A stretch of DNA of 64,000 bases from Pantoea sp. SOD02 (GTDB taxonomy: Bacteria; Pseudomonadota; Gammaproteobacteria; Enterobacterales; Enterobacteriaceae). This document shows, piece after piece, positions 16,905 to 26,801 of this stretch. Location of the stretch: assembly GCF_024707505.1 (NCBI RefSeq), contig NZ_CP102604.1, positions 620,001-684,000 on the forward strand, in the 5' to 3' direction. The stretch's first letter is position 1, and each line of letters opens with the position of its first letter. The position numbers and the translations under genes are program-made. Below the pieces are notes generated by a model. The model saw only the letters and a list, made by a program, of their open reading frames with translations. It did not search any database and was not told the origin of the DNA.

Positions 16905-18048
16905 CACTCTCACTCTCTTGTGCAAAATCCAGCGCAGCCGGAACCGGCAGATCTTTGGGTTGCTGCGGGCGAATGCCATAGCCTTTACGCCAGCGGCGCA
17001 GGCCATAAACCCAGGCTAAAACTTCAGCCACGGCGTTATACAGTTCAGTCGGTACCGGCGCGCCCGCTTCACAGTGGCGATAGAGCGCACGTGCCAGCGG
17101 CGGGGCTTCCAGCATTGGGATGCGGCTCTCTGCCGCCAGTTCACGAATGCGCAGGGCAATCAAGCCGCTGCCTTTCGCCACCACAATCGGTGCGCCCATG
17201 CTGCCTTCCTGATACTTCAGCGCCACCGAATAGTGCGTTGGGTTGTTGACCACCACGTCGGCAGTGGGCACATCGGTCATCATGCGTTGCTGCGCCATCT
17301 GGCGCTGAATCTGGCGAATGCGACCTTTAAGTTGTGGATCACCTTCCTGCTTCTTGAACTCGTCCTTCACTTCCTGACGGGTCATTCGTAGCTTTTTCCA
17401 GTTGCTCCACAGCTGATAGATCACATCAAACGCCACCATCGGGATCAGCGACAGGATGATGATCAGCATGCAGCCAATCATGATGCTGCTGATATCACTT
17501 AGCGCCATGCCTAACGGTTCAAACATCAACCCGATAAACTTGCTTTTGTTGTGCAGCAAAAACAGTCCGCCGCCGAGGCCCGCCAGTAAGACTTTGAGAA
17601 TGGCTTTCACCATCTCAGAAACCATCTGGGCGGAGACCAGGCGTTTGATGCCGCTTATCGGGTTAAGCTTTTTCAGGTTGAGCTTGATTGCCTTGCCGCT
17701 CAGGTTCAGGCCACCAATGATCAGCGGTGCGCTGACGGCGGTGATGTACAAACCACCTACCAGCGGCAGCAGCGCCAGGAAAGCGATACCGAGCAATGAA
17801 CCCGCCTGATCCAGCATGTGCTGCGGATCGCGCACCAGCAGGCGATCAAAGGTCAGGCCGTTGTGCAGTAAATGCAGCAAATTTCCCACCAGATAATCGC
17901 CGCCTGCCAGCATTAGGCCGCAGCCCACCAGCAGCATGGCGAGGGTGGTTAGCTCACGCGATCGCGGAACCTGCCCGTCTTCCCGCGCTTTCTGTTTTCG
18001 CTGGGGTGTGGGGTCTTCCGTTTTTTCGTTATCACTTTCTTCAGACAT
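16897..18048 (-). CDS. flhB: Flagellar export switch protein FlhB
   Basis: The 383-residue protein has a charged N-terminus (MSEESDNEKTEDPTPQRKQK), four membrane helices and the autocleavage motif NPTH near residue 268 (VVVNNPTHYSVALKY). Cleavage between N and P lets the export apparatus switch from rod/hook to filament substrates when FliK signals hook completion. Length matches E. coli FlhB (382). It starts 19 bp after the cheZ stop, linking chemotaxis and export genes in one transcript. Confidence 0.98.
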   Translation of the reverse strand: MSEESDNEKTEDPTPQRKQKAREDGQVPRSRELTTLAMLLVGCGLMLAGGDYLVGNLLHLLHNGLTFDRLLVRDPQHMLDQAGSLLGIAFLALLPLVGGLYITAVSAPLIIGGLNLSGKAIKLNLKKLNPISGIKRLVSAQMVSEMVKAILKVLLAGLGGGLFLLHNKSKFIGLMFEPLGMALSDISSIMIGCMLIIILSLIPMVAFDVIYQLWSNWKKLRMTRQEVKDEFKKQEGDPQLKGRIRQIQRQMAQQRMMTDVPTADVVVNNPTHYSVALKYQEGSMGAPIVVAKGSGLIALRIRELAAESRIPMLEAPPLARALYRHCEAGAPVPTELYNAVAEVLAWVYGLRRWRKGYGIRPQQPKDLPVPAALDFAQESESDG

Positions 18049-18066
18049 GGTGTAGGCCGGGCGTCA

Positions 18067-18705
18067 TCAGAAGCCGAGGGACTCCAGCAGGTCATCCACC
18101 TGTTCCTGAGAAGCGGCAATGCCTTCAGCGGTAGCATTGATTTGTGGGCCATTCTTCAGATGATCATCGCCGTTTACTGCACGTGCTTCGCGTTCACCCA
18201 TGTTCTCAACCAATACGCTAATCAGCTCGGTTTCCACCGTGGTGATCACTACCATCAGGCTTTGCAGCACCTGACCAGTGAGATCCTGGAAATCCTGCGC
18301 CATCATGATTTCGGTTAGCTGGCGATTGGTTTGCTGGGTCATTTCTGGCACCTGATGCAGAAATGCGCGGGTCTCTTTCACTAGCTCACGCGCCTCTTCC
18401 AGCGGTTGCGGATCGGCAAACCAGGCGTCCCAACGTTCGCTTAATGCACCAGCGTTCTCGCTCATTGCATCCTGCAACGGACGCGCCACTTCCACGCTGG
18501 TCAGCGCGCGATCGGCGGCTTGTGAGGTTTTACCGACGACATAGTTGAGGCGATCGCGGGTATTCGGAAAGGCATCTGCCACTTCCATGATCGCCTGTTC
18601 CAGGCCGAGATTTGCCATGCTGTCACGCAGTAAGCGCGTCAGTTGACCAATACGCAGAAACAGATCTTTGGGGTTATCCGTCTGCAAATTTAATTCTGGA
18701 GCCAT
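18067..18705 (-). CDS. cheZ: Chemotaxis phosphatase CheZ
   Basis: The protein has 212 residues from ATG 18705; a GTG at 18714 overlapping the cheY stop as GTGA is an alternative. It shows the CheZ four-helix hairpin with catalytic region IMMAQDFQDLTGQVLQSLM near residue 140, including the Asp and Gln that attack CheY-P, and the C-terminal CheY-binding helix SQEQVDDLLESLGF. CheZ dephosphorylates CheY-P to end tumbling. It lies in the cheRBYZ order of enterobacteria. Confidence 0.96.
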   Translation of the reverse strand: MAPELNLQTDNPKDLFLRIGQLTRLLRDSMANLGLEQAIMEVADAFPNTRDRLNYVVGKTSQAADRALTSVEVARPLQDAMSENAGALSERWDAWFADPQPLEEARELVKETRAFLHQVPEMTQQTNRQLTEIMMAQDFQDLTGQVLQSLMVVITTVETELISVLVENMGEREARAVNGDDHLKNGPQINATAEGIAASQEQVDDLLESLGF

Positions 18706-18710
18706 TGTTA

Positions 18711-19097
18711 TCACCCGAGTTTTTCAAAAATTTTGCCGAGCTTCTCTTCCAGCGTGGCGGCAGTAAAAGGTTTGACGATGTAGCCGTTAGCGCCGGCTTG
18801 TGCCGCAGCAATGATGTTTTCGCGTTTAGCTTCAGCGGTCACCATCAGCACCGGCAACTTTGCCATTACGCTGTCTGCACGAATGGTTTTCAGCAGTTCG
18901 AGGCCATCGATGTTCGGCATGTTCCAGTCACTGACCACGAAATCGAACTCGGCTGCGCGCAGCTTGTTCAGCGCATCCTGACCATCTTCGGCTTCTTCAA
19001 TGTTCTTGTAGCCCAGGTCTTGTAGCAGGTTACGTACAATGCGTCGCATGGTGGCAAAGTCATCCACCACCAGAAAACGCAGGTTTTTATCCGACAT
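18711..19097 (-). CDS. cheY: Chemotaxis response regulator CheY
   Basis: The protein has 128 residues from ATG 19097 (GGAGA upstream), starting [14 protein letters not shown]. It is a single receiver domain with the acidic pair DD at 12-13, phospho-acceptor aspartate in [15 protein letters not shown] (about residue 57), the switch threonine in VTAEA and lysine in [10 protein letters not shown] (about 109). CheA phosphorylates it, and CheY-P binds FliM to cause clockwise rotation. Every functional residue is present. Confidence 0.98.
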   Translation of the reverse strand: MSDKNLRFLVVDDFATMRRIVRNLLQDLGYKNIEEAEDGQDALNKLRAAEFDFVVSDWNMPNIDGLELLKTIRADSVMAKLPVLMVTAEAKRENIIAAAQAGANGYIVKPFTAATLEEKLGKIFEKLG

Positions 19098-19125
19098 GTA
19101 AGTTGTCTCCAATACGTCGTTAATC

Positions 19126-20172
19126 TTAAGTTTTTGATTTGTTACTGCTAAAACTCTCCAGCAAACGCTGGCTAATATGATCCAGATCCACCACGTCGCA
19201 TGCTGCGCCTAATGCAATGGCTTCACGCGGCATGCCAAACACCACGCAGGTGGCTTCACTTTGCGCGAGGGTGTAAGCACCGGCCTGACGCATCGTCAGC
19301 AAACCGCGAGCGCCATCGCTGCCCATGCCGGTGAGAATGGCGGCGCTGGCATGTTTACCGGCTTGCTGGGCGACCGAAGCAAACAGCACGTCCACCGAGG
19401 GACGATGGCGATTAACCGGTATGGCATCGCTGAGCTGAACTTCGTAACCTTTGCCGCGACGCACCACTGACATATGCAAATCGCCTGGCGCAATCAGCGC
19501 ACAGCCGGCTTGCACCGCATCGCCATCCTGCGCTTCGCGTACTGAAATCTGACACAGCGAATCCATACGCTGTGCAAAGGAGCGCGTGAAGCCCGCAGGC
19601 ATGTGCTGCGCGATAACAATCCCAGGACAGTTAAGCGGCATCGGTTTCAGCACACGGCGTAAGGCTTCAGTGCCGCCAGTCGATGAGCCAATCGCAATCA
19701 GGCTCGACTGGTCGGCTTTGATATTGCTCTGCGCCAGTTTGGTGGCAGGCGCACTGCCGTGGCGGTTGATTTTGGCTTTGGCGGCAATACGGATTTTTTC
19801 CGCGAGCTGTGCGCCCCAAAGTTGTAAATCGCTGGCAATGTGGTTTTCCGGCTTAGCTAAAAAATCCACCGCGCCATGTTCCAGTGCAGCCAATGTGGCG
19901 CTGGAACCCCGCTGCGTCAGAGATGAGATCATGATCACCGGCATCGGGCGCAGTCGCATTAAGCGTGAGAGAAACTCCAGCCCATCCATGCGCGGCATAT
20001 CAATATCCAGCGTCAATACATCTGGATTGAGCTTTTTTATCAGTTCTCGGGCAATCAGCGGATCCGGGGCCGTTGCCACCATTTCCATGTCTGGTTGCTG
20101 ATTGATCACTGCGCTGAGCATATTGCGCATCAGCGCAGAGTCATCCACCGCCAGAACGCGTATCCGGTTCAA
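19126..20172 (-). CDS. cheB: Chemoreceptor methylesterase/deamidase CheB
   Basis: The protein has 348 residues beginning [15 protein letters not shown]. The start is the TTG at 20172, which overlaps the cheR stop as TTGA and has GGAG 8 nt upstream. No ATG or GTG exists near it, and the longer open frame upstream is cheR antiphase sequence. A receiver domain carries its aspartate in [14 protein letters not shown] linker leads to the methylesterase with the Ser-His-Asp set in [23 protein letters not shown] and [12 protein letters not shown]. CheB removes methyl groups from receptors when phosphorylated by CheA. The TTG start with translational coupling to cheR may hold CheB levels below CheR. 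Confidence 0.95.
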   Translation of the reverse strand: MNRIRVLAVDDSALMRNMLSAVINQQPDMEMVATAPDPLIARELIKKLNPDVLTLDIDMPRMDGLEFLSRLMRLRPMPVIMISSLTQRGSSATLAALEHGAVDFLAKPENHIASDLQLWGAQLAEKIRIAAKAKINRHGSAPATKLAQSNIKADQSSLIAIGSSTGGTEALRRVLKPMPLNCPGIVIAQHMPAGFTRSFAQRMDSLCQISVREAQDGDAVQAGCALIAPGDLHMSVVRRGKGYEVQLSDAIPVNRHRPSVDVLFASVAQQAGKHASAAILTGMGSDGARGLLTMRQAGAYTLAQSEATCVVFGMPREAIALGAACDVVDLDHISQRLLESFSSNKSKT

Positions 20173-21023
20173 CGCGAGGTCTCCGTCAGTTCGTACACCG
20201 ACTGTCCGCGCAGGCGCAGCGGCAGATTCGGGGAAGTGAAGTGTTCTGAATGGCCAACGAACAGCAGACCGCCTGGCTTTAACATGCGGGCAAAGCGCTG
20301 CAGCAGTTTGAGCTGCGTGGCCGTATCGAAGTAAATCATCACGTTGCGACAAAAAATGGCATCAAAGGGATCGGGTACAGACCAGCGTGCATCAAGCAAA
20401 TTCAGTTGCTGATAATGAATGCTGGCCAGCAATTCCCGTTTCACTTTGACGCGCTCGCTGTTCTCTCCCGATCCACGTAAAAAATAGTGGCGCTTCTGCA
20501 TCAGCGTCAGCGCACTGAGATCGCTGAGACGGTAGACGCCCGCTTCGGCTTTGCTCAGAACCTCGGTATCAATGTCCGAAGCCCAGATGCGCGGGCCGGC
20601 AACGGTGGCACCCAAGGCTTCATCCAGCGTGATCGCGATCGAACAAGGTTCTTCGCCCGTCGATGCCGCAGTGCACCACACGCGATAACCGTCGGCGCGC
20701 TGGCGTGCATGTTCCGCCAGAATTGGAAAATGGTACGACTCGCGAAAAAATGACGTCAGGTTGGTGGTAAGTGCATTGATGAACGTCTGCCACTCGGGAT
20801 GTTCCGGATTTGACTCCAGAATCGCGGCGTACTCGCTAAAACTGCTCAATGCTAATTCGCGTACGCGGCGTGAAAGACGATTGAAAATCATCTCTCGCTT
20901 CTGCGCATTTACCACAATACCGGCGCGTCGATAGATCAATTTCCCGAAACGCTCTAATTCGTTATCCGTAAGAGATAACGTATTCCGTAATAAGCGCGCA
21001 GAAGTGGAGTTAATTTCGTTCAT
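20169..21023 (-). CDS. cheR: Chemoreceptor methyltransferase CheR
   Basis: The 284-residue protein has an N-terminal helical domain ([21 protein letters not shown]) and a SAM-binding domain with [14 protein letters not shown] near residue 110 and the [14 protein letters not shown] motif near 230. It methylates glutamates of chemoreceptors to drive adaptation and docks on their C-terminal NWETF-like tail; the MCP in this window ends QWETF. It is encoded 16 bp downstream of fliE, an unusual neighbour for cheR. Confidence 0.97.
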   Translation of the reverse strand: MNEINSTSARLLRNTLSLTDNELERFGKLIYRRAGIVVNAQKREMIFNRLSRRVRELALSSFSEYAAILESNPEHPEWQTFINALTTNLTSFFRESYHFPILAEHARQRADGYRVWCTAASTGEEPCSIAITLDEALGATVAGPRIWASDIDTEVLSKAEAGVYRLSDLSALTLMQKRHYFLRGSGENSERVKVKRELLASIHYQQLNLLDARWSVPDPFDAIFCRNVMIYFDTATQLKLLQRFARMLKPGGLLFVGHSEHFTSPNLPLRLRGQSVYELTETSR

Positions 21024-21039
21024 AGAATGAAATCAGGCC

Positions 21040-21363
21040 TTATACCGGAGTATTCATTATTTCTTGATAAGCACTGATCATCTTATTACGCGCCTGCATG
21101 CCAAAGGTGAAGGAAATAGAAGATTTCTGCATGGAGAGCATCACATCATTGAGGCCGATATCACTGCTACCGGACATCCACTGCTGCGTCATATTCTTTG
21201 CATCAAGTTGGGTTTTATTTATTTCGCTAATGCTATTAAGTAACGCATCAGAGAATGATGGCGCATTCTCGGCTGCACCAGATTTTACGCGAGATTGCCC
21301 AGAGGCTTGCTGCGCCTGGGTTTGAATCTGATCGAGCACGCCGCGCATTAATGTAGCTGACAT
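21040..21363 (-). CDS. fliE: Flagellar hook-basal body protein FliE
   Basis: The protein has 107 residues, with the conserved C-terminal DVMLSMQKSSISFTFGMQARNKMISAYQEIMNTPV pattern split here over residues 73-107 and a polar N-terminal half. FliE links the MS ring to the rod and is exported first. In E. coli fliE is a lone gene divergent from fliF. Here it is also divergent from fliF but is followed directly by cheR, making it the promoter-proximal gene of the chemotaxis/export operon. Confidence 0.96.
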   Translation of the reverse strand: MSATLMRGVLDQIQTQAQQASGQSRVKSGAAENAPSFSDALLNSISEINKTQLDAKNMTQQWMSGSSDIGLNDVMLSMQKSSISFTFGMQARNKMISAYQEIMNTPV

Positions 21364-21444
21364 TATTCACTTCCTGGATTAACGAAGGAAATGCGCAATT
21401 CAATTGCACATCTTTTAAACGCCGACAGCTTAACACGCGGGTAA

Positions 21445-21495
21445 ATAGGGCAGAAAATGCGATAAGCGAACAGAAGTTCGGGCTTATTTATGCTT
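21445..21495. promoter_or_regulatory. Candidate FlhDC box between fliE and fliF
   Basis: GGCAGAAAATGCG at 21449-21461 matches the left FlhDC half-site (GGCAGAAATAGCG) at most positions, and GGCTTATTTATGCTTA at 21481-21496 resembles the right half in inverse orientation, about 20 bp away. Its place between two divergent class 2 operons fits activation of both by FlhD4C2. The right half is degenerate. Confidence 0.45.
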
Positions 21496-21626
21496 AAAAT
21501 TTGTCGCATTCAGCTGATAATGGCTGCCTGAAAATTCCTCTTGAATTTGATTCGTAGATATCTGTCGGGCAATTGCATCGGCGGACGCGCATTAATGGTG
21601 CGTGCTATTTCTTACAGGATAACGGC

Positions 21627-23312
21627 ATGAGTGCCACATTAAATGGTCTAAATAACAACCCGACAGAGCGAATTAAATCCGCGATGTCATCACTTCGTTC
21701 AAGCCCGAAGATAATATTGGCTTTTGTCGCTGCGGCGGCATTGTCAGTGATCATCGCGCTGATGTTTTGGGCTAAAGAGCCAGGCTATCGCGTGCTGTTC
21801 AGCAATATCAGTGATGAAGATGGCGGTGCGATTGTGGCACAGCTGACTCAGCTGAACGTGCCTTACCGCATCGACACGCCGGGCGGCATCATTATGGTGC
21901 CGGAAGCGCAGGTGCATGAAGCGCGAATGAAGCTGGCACAGCAAGGTTTACCGAAAGGTGGATCGGTGGGCTTCGAACTGCTGGATCAGGAAAAGTTCGG
22001 CGTCAGCCAGTTCAGTGAGCAGATCAACTACCAGCGTGCGCTGGAAGGGGAATTGTCACGCACTATTGAGAATTTGGGGCCAATCCAGACGGCCCGCGTG
22101 CATTTGGCGGTGCCGAAGCCTTCAATGTTTGTGCGCGATCAAAAGCAGCCAACCGCATCGGTGACGGTGAATTTGATTCAGGGACGCACGCTGGATGAAG
22201 GGCAGGTAGTCGCGATTACGCACCTGATCTCCAGTGCCGTGACGGGTCTGTCAGCCGAGAATGTCACCATTGTCGATCAGCGCGGCAATTTGCTGACGCA
22301 AGGCGGTGTTCGCGGTCTGCAAACCTCACAGCTCAAGTACACCAACGAGATTGAAAGCGACTACCAACAGCGTATTCAGCGCATTTTGGCGCCGCTAGTG
22401 GGTGACAGCAATGTGCGTGCACAGGTGACAGCGCAGATTGATTTTACTCAGCTTGAACAGACACAAGAGCAGTACCAGCCCAATTCCGATCCGCAAAAAA
22501 TGGCCATTCGCAGCCGTCAGGCGAGTTCAGCTGAGCAGGGTAACTCACGCGGTGCTGGCGGCGTACCGGGCGCGTTGACCAATCAACCGCCGACGCCCGC
22601 CACTGCACCGATGACGCAACCGCTGCAAAAAGCGGGCGATGCGAACGCAAAAACCAGTGCGACTGGTAACACAGCAGCGCGCGACAGCGGTCAGCCGTTT
22701 AACAACCGCAGCGACGAAACCACCAATTTTGAAGTGGATCGCACTTTAACCCACACCAAATCCAACATGGGGCGGATTGAACGCCTGTCCGTCGCGGTGG
22801 TGATTAACCATCTGCCGCAGGGCGAAGAGGGCAAAACCGGCCCGATGAACGACGCTGAGCTGGCGCGTATCAATACCTTGGTTAAAGAGGCGATTGGTTA
22901 CAGCGACAGGCGCGGTGATAGCGTCAATATCCTCAACTCACCGTTTAACGGCGTGATTGAAGAACCGCTTCCGCCATTCTGGGAACAGGATCGCTTCTAT
23001 GCGCTGATGATGTCGATTGCCCGTTATTTGGTGATTGCGATTATCGCCTGGGTAATGTGGCGCAAATTGGTTCAGCCGGCATGGATTCGCCATCAGGAAA
23101 CCAGCCTGCGTAAGCTGGAGATGGAAAAAGAGGCACGCGAGCTGCAACTGGCCGAGAAGAAACGCGCCTCCGAGAAAGATGCCCGTGCACGCGCTCAGCA
23201 GCGTGAAGATACCGACCTCAACTCGCAACAGCTGCGTGAACTGGCTGAACAGGAACCACGTGTTATTGCCCTGGTTATCCGTCAGTGGATGAATAAGGAG
23301 CACAAATCATGA
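21627..23312 (+). CDS. fliF: Flagellar MS-ring protein FliF
   Basis: The protein has 561 residues from ATG 21627 with AGGAT 6 nt upstream; an in-frame upstream ATG at 21573 is rejected because it lacks an SD. It has a first transmembrane helix at about 28-48 ([20 protein letters not shown]), RBM domains in the periplasm including [20 protein letters not shown], a disordered Gln/Ala-rich insert near 290-350, a second helix near 440 and a C-terminal tail that binds FliG. It forms the base ring for the switch, rod and export gate. The 3' end overlaps fliG by 4 bp. Confidence 0.98.
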   Translation: MSATLNGLNNNPTERIKSAMSSLRSSPKIILAFVAAAALSVIIALMFWAKEPGYRVLFSNISDEDGGAIVAQLTQLNVPYRIDTPGGIIMVPEAQVHEARMKLAQQGLPKGGSVGFELLDQEKFGVSQFSEQINYQRALEGELSRTIENLGPIQTARVHLAVPKPSMFVRDQKQPTASVTVNLIQGRTLDEGQVVAITHLISSAVTGLSAENVTIVDQRGNLLTQGGVRGLQTSQLKYTNEIESDYQQRIQRILAPLVGDSNVRAQVTAQIDFTQLEQTQEQYQPNSDPQKMAIRSRQASSAEQGNSRGAGGVPGALTNQPPTPATAPMTQPLQKAGDANAKTSATGNTAARDSGQPFNNRSDETTNFEVDRTLTHTKSNMGRIERLSVAVVINHLPQGEEGKTGPMNDAELARINTLVKEAIGYSDRRGDSVNILNSPFNGVIEEPLPPFWEQDRFYALMMSIARYLVIAIIAWVMWRKLVQPAWIRHQETSLRKLEMEKEARELQLAEKKRASEKDARARAQQREDTDLNSQQLRELAEQEPRVIALVIRQWMNKEHKS

Positions 23313-24295
23313 ATGCCGCAGATAAAAGCGCCATCGTAATGCTGACGTTAGGCGACGAACTGGCTGCTGAAGTGTTTAAACACCTGAATGCTCACGAGGT
23401 GAAGCAGATCAGTAGCTCAATGGTCAACATGGCGGGTTTCACGCATGACCAGATGGCTAGCGTGTTGCAGGAGTTTAAAAACGACTCCACCGAATATGCC
23501 GCACTGAGCATGAACACTAACGATTACCTGCGCAGCGTACTGATCAAGGCGTTGGGCGAAGAGCGCGCCTCGTCACTGCTGGAAGATCTGCTGGATACGC
23601 ACCAAGGCACCAACGGCATCGAAACGCTCAACTTTATGGATCCACAAGCGGTGTTTGATCTGATCCGCGAAGAGCATCCACAGATCATCGCCACCATTCT
23701 GGTCCATCTGAAACGTAACCAGGCGGCCGATGTGTTGGGCAAATTTGAAGATCGTGAACGTAACGACATCATGCTGCGTATTGCCACCTTTGGTGGCGTA
23801 CAGCCGGCGGCGCTGCAGGAGCTGACAGAAGTACTCAATAACTTGCTGCATGGCCAAAACCTCAAGCGCAGCAAAATGGGTGGTGTCCGTCCAGCGGCCG
23901 AGATCCTTAACCTGATGAAATCGCAGCAGGAAGAGTCGGCGATTGATGCGGTTCGTGAGTTTGATGGCGAACTGGCACAGAAAATTATCGATGAGATGTT
24001 CCTGTTCGAAAACCTGGTCGAAGTCGAGGATCGCAGCATCCAGCGTCTGTTGCAGGAAGTGGAAACCGAGACACTTATCGTGGCGCTGAAAGGGGCCAAC
24101 GAGGAGCTACGTCAGAAGTTCTTCTTCAACATGTCGCGCCGTCAGGCGGATCTGATGACCGAAGATTTGGCATCACGTGGTCCGGTGCGCTTGTCACAAG
24201 TGGAAGCGGAACAGAAAACCATCCTCAATATCGTGCGTCGTTTGGCGGAAGCGGGCGAGATCATTATCGGAGGCAGCGACGATGCCTACGTTTGA
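23309..24295 (+). CDS. fliG: Flagellar motor switch protein FliG
   Basis: The 328-residue protein has the three FliG domains: N-terminal FliF-binding part, a middle domain with the [13 protein letters not shown] motif near 125, and a C-terminal torque helix [28 protein letters not shown] with the charged residues that meet MotA. It generates torque and sets direction with FliM/FliN. Length agrees with E. coli FliG (331). Translationally coupled to fliF and, by a 14-bp overlap, to fliH. Confidence 0.98.
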   Translation: MNAADKSAIVMLTLGDELAAEVFKHLNAHEVKQISSSMVNMAGFTHDQMASVLQEFKNDSTEYAALSMNTNDYLRSVLIKALGEERASSLLEDLLDTHQGTNGIETLNFMDPQAVFDLIREEHPQIIATILVHLKRNQAADVLGKFEDRERNDIMLRIATFGGVQPAALQELTEVLNNLLHGQNLKRSKMGGVRPAAEILNLMKSQQEESAIDAVREFDGELAQKIIDEMFLFENLVEVEDRSIQRLLQEVETETLIVALKGANEELRQKFFFNMSRRQADLMTEDLASRGPVRLSQVEAEQKTILNIVRRLAEAGEIIIGGSDDAYV

Positions 24296-24986
24296 TAATT
24301 CCAGCGCACCACAATGGCGTAGCTGGCAGCCAGACAACTTGCTGAGCGAAGCGGTGGAAGCGCCGCTGCCGAGCCTGGACAACGCGCAATCGGACGAGCA
24401 ACTCAAAGCCGAGCTGGCACGTCTGCGTAAACAAGCCGCGCAGCAAGGTTTTAACCAGGGTTTAACGCGCGGTGAGGAAGAGGGACGCAAACAAGGTTTC
24501 GAAGTGGGCGTACGTGAAGGCCGTGAAGCCGGTTTGACCAAAGGCATGCAGGAAGCGCAGGCACAACAGCAAGCTTTGCTGCGTCAGGCAGAGCTCTGGA
24601 TCAGCAACTTTAAGTTGGCAGTGGAGAACCTCGACAGCCTGATTCCTGGCCGGTTGGTGCAACTCTCGCTGACTGCCGTCCAGCAACTGTATGGCAGCAT
24701 CCACATGGCTGATAACACCGCGCTGGTTAAACAGATTCGCAGCCTGATGAAACAGGATGCGCTGCTGCACGGTACTATTCAGCTCTATGTGCATCCTGAT
24801 GAGCGCGCGCAACTGGCGCAAGCGCTGGGTGAAACCCTCACGCAGGTTGGCTGGGAGCTGCACAGCGATGCGCAGCTGGCGCCGGGCGGTTGTCGAGTGG
24901 TGTCACCGGATGTGGAGTTTGATGCCAGCATGGAGACGCGCTGGCAGGCGCTGTGTCAGCTGGCTCGCGAGGAACTATCACAATGA
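24282..24986 (+). CDS. fliH: Flagellar export regulator FliH
   Basis: The protein has 234 residues from ATG 24282, with GGAGG 8 nt upstream and a 14-bp overlap with fliG; upstream in-frame starts lie deep in fliG. It shows an N-terminal [10 protein letters not shown] segment that binds FlhA/FliN, the GxxxG-rich helix region ([20 protein letters not shown]) typical of FliH, and a C-terminal V-ATPase E-subunit-like domain. It holds FliI in check and brings it to the export gate. Confidence 0.95.
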   Translation: MPTFDNSSAPQWRSWQPDNLLSEAVEAPLPSLDNAQSDEQLKAELARLRKQAAQQGFNQGLTRGEEEGRKQGFEVGVREGREAGLTKGMQEAQAQQQALLRQAELWISNFKLAVENLDSLIPGRLVQLSLTAVQQLYGSIHMADNTALVKQIRSLMKQDALLHGTIQLYVHPDERAQLAQALGETLTQVGWELHSDAQLAPGGCRVVSPDVEFDASMETRWQALCQLAREELSQ

Positions 24987-26347
24987 GCCAGCAGTTAAAG
25001 GGCTGGTTACAGGCGCTGGATCGAGTGGAAGAGAAGCTCGGCGAAATGCCCGCCTTTCGCCAGTACGGCAAATTGACGCGTGCCACCGGTTTGGTGATGG
25101 AAGCGGTCGGGCTGAAATTGCCGATCGGTTCGCTGTGTATCGTTGAACGTCAAACCAGCAAAGGCATCGCGCAAGTTGAGAGTGAAGTGGTGGGCTTTAA
25201 CGGTCAGACGCTCTATTTAATGCCGCTGGAACACGTGGACGGCATTCTGCCCGGCGCGCGCGTTTATGCGCCAGATGCAGATTGCAGCGACGGTAAACAA
25301 CTGCCGGTTGGGCCGCATTTGCTGGGACGCGTGCTGGATGCGCAGGGTCGCCCATTGGATGGTCGTGCACCGCCGGGCAAACCGGCGGCGGGCCTGTTTA
25401 CACCCACCTTAAACCCGTTGCATCGCGATCCGATTAAGAACGTGCTCGACGTCGGCGTACGTGCCATCAACGGTTTACTCACGGTTGGACGTGGTCAACG
25501 AATGGGGTTGTTCGCCGGTTCTGGCGTCGGGAAGAGTGTGTTACTCGGCATGATGGCACGCTTCACCACTGCGGATGTGATTGTGGTGGGATTGATTGGC
25601 GAGCGTGGTCGCGAAGTTAAAGACTTTATTGAAAACATACTCGGTGAAGCCGGACGTGAACGTGCGGTGGTGATTGCCGCACCAGCCGATGTGTCACCGA
25701 TTCTGCGCATGCAGGGCGCGGTGTATGCCACACGTATTGCAGAGGATTTTCGCGATCGTGGTTTGAACGTGCTGTTGATTATGGATTCACTGACGCGCTA
25801 TGCCATGGCACAGCGTGAAGTGGCGCTGGCTATTGGTGAACCGCCGGCCACCAAAGGCTATCCGCCTTCGGTCTTCGCCCGCTTACCTGCGCTGGTGGAG
25901 CGCACCGGTAACGGCATGCCTGGTGGCGGATCGATCACGGCATTTTATACCGTGCTGACCGAAGGGGATGATCAGCAGGATCCGATCGCCGATTCGGCGC
26001 GTGCGATTCTTGATGGCCACATTGTGCTGTCGCGCCGTTTGGCAGAATCAGGCCATTATCCGGCGATCGATATCGAAGCGTCCATTAGTCGTGCGATGAC
26101 GGAACTGATCCCGCATGCGCAGTACCGCAAGGTACAGCGGTTTAAACAGATGCTTTCCGCCTATCAACGCAACCGCGATCTCATCAGCGTTGGCGCCTAT
26201 GTGAAGGGCAGCGATCCGTTACTTGATCAGGCGATCAACCACTTCCCCGCACTGGAAGCCTTTCTACATCAGGCAATTCATGAATCTGCTCCGTATGAGT
26301 CGGCAATCGCTGGTTTGTCTCAACTGTTCCCTGACATGACGGAATAA
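24983..26347 (+). CDS. fliI: Flagellum-specific ATPase FliI
   Basis: The protein has 454 residues from ATG 24983, overlapping the fliH stop as ATGA. It is an F1-beta-like ATPase with the Walker A loop [11 protein letters not shown] near residue 175, Walker [16 protein letters not shown] near 265 and the [12 protein letters not shown] segment near 320. It energises substrate loading into the type III export gate together with FliH and FliJ. Length and motif spacing match E. coli FliI (457). Confidence 0.98.
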   Translation: MSQQLKGWLQALDRVEEKLGEMPAFRQYGKLTRATGLVMEAVGLKLPIGSLCIVERQTSKGIAQVESEVVGFNGQTLYLMPLEHVDGILPGARVYAPDADCSDGKQLPVGPHLLGRVLDAQGRPLDGRAPPGKPAAGLFTPTLNPLHRDPIKNVLDVGVRAINGLLTVGRGQRMGLFAGSGVGKSVLLGMMARFTTADVIVVGLIGERGREVKDFIENILGEAGRERAVVIAAPADVSPILRMQGAVYATRIAEDFRDRGLNVLLIMDSLTRYAMAQREVALAIGEPPATKGYPPSVFARLPALVERTGNGMPGGGSITAFYTVLTEGDDQQDPIADSARAILDGHIVLSRRLAESGHYPAIDIEASISRAMTELIPHAQYRKVQRFKQMLSAYQRNRDLISVGAYVKGSDPLLDQAINHFPALEAFLHQAIHESAPYESAIAGLSQLFPDMTE

Positions 26348-26351
26348 CGTG

Positions 26352-26801
26352 ATGAAAGTGAAAAACCCGATGGCGATGCTGCGCGATATGGCGGAGGAGA
26401 AGCTCACTGAAACCACGCGCGCGCTGGGTAGCGTGCAACAAAGCCTGCAACAAGCGGTGAAGCAGCATGAACAATTGAAAGGTTACGAACAGGAATATCA
26501 GCGCTCTTTACGCCAGGGAATGATGGGCAAAGGAATGTCTGTGGCGGATTTGGTTAACCACCAGGCTTTTATCGTGTCGCTTAATCAAGTGGTGAAACAG
26601 CACGAAAACCACGTCAACAGTTGCGAACATGCAGTAAGTAAAACCAAAGCCAACTGGATGCATGACAAACGCAAGCTGAATGCTTTTGAGACGCTGATTG
26701 TACGACGTGAGAGCGCACAAGCTCTGGTCGAGAGCCGTCAGGAACAAAAGTTAATGGATGAGTTCGCTCAGCGCGCCGGGCAGAAAAGAGAGAGATTATG
26801 A
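26352..26801 (+). CDS. fliJ: Flagellar export chaperone FliJ
   Basis: The protein has 149 residues from ATG 26352 (GTG 26349 is just in front in frame; CGGAAT spacing favours the ATG). It is an almost entirely charged, helical coiled-coil protein with LEDMAEEKLTETTR-like opening heptads and a C-terminal LMDEFAQRAGQKRERL like that of E. coli FliJ. It acts as the central stalk of the FliI ring and escorts export chaperones. Ends in a 4-bp overlap with fliK. Confidence 0.92.
   Translation: MKVKNPMAMLRDMAEEKLTETTRALGSVQQSLQQAVKQHEQLKGYEQEYQRSLRQGMMGKGMSVADLVNHQAFIVSLNQVVKQHENHVNSCEHAVSKTKANWMHDKRKLNAFETLIVRRESAQALVESRQEQKLMDEFAQRAGQKRERL

Noticed and set aside
16905..17006. Upstream start for flhA
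   Set aside because: Extra residues are encoded inside flhB and do not match FlhA; ATG 16904 gives the family N-terminus.
20173..20352. N-terminal extension of cheB
   Set aside because: Sixty extra residues lie within cheR in another frame and do not belong to the CheB family; TTG 20172 is the supported start.
21495..21520. Sigma-28 promoter for fliF (TAAAATTT with GCTGATAA)
   Set aside because: Spacing is one base short (N10) and the -10 is imperfect; fliF is expected to be FlhDC-dependent.
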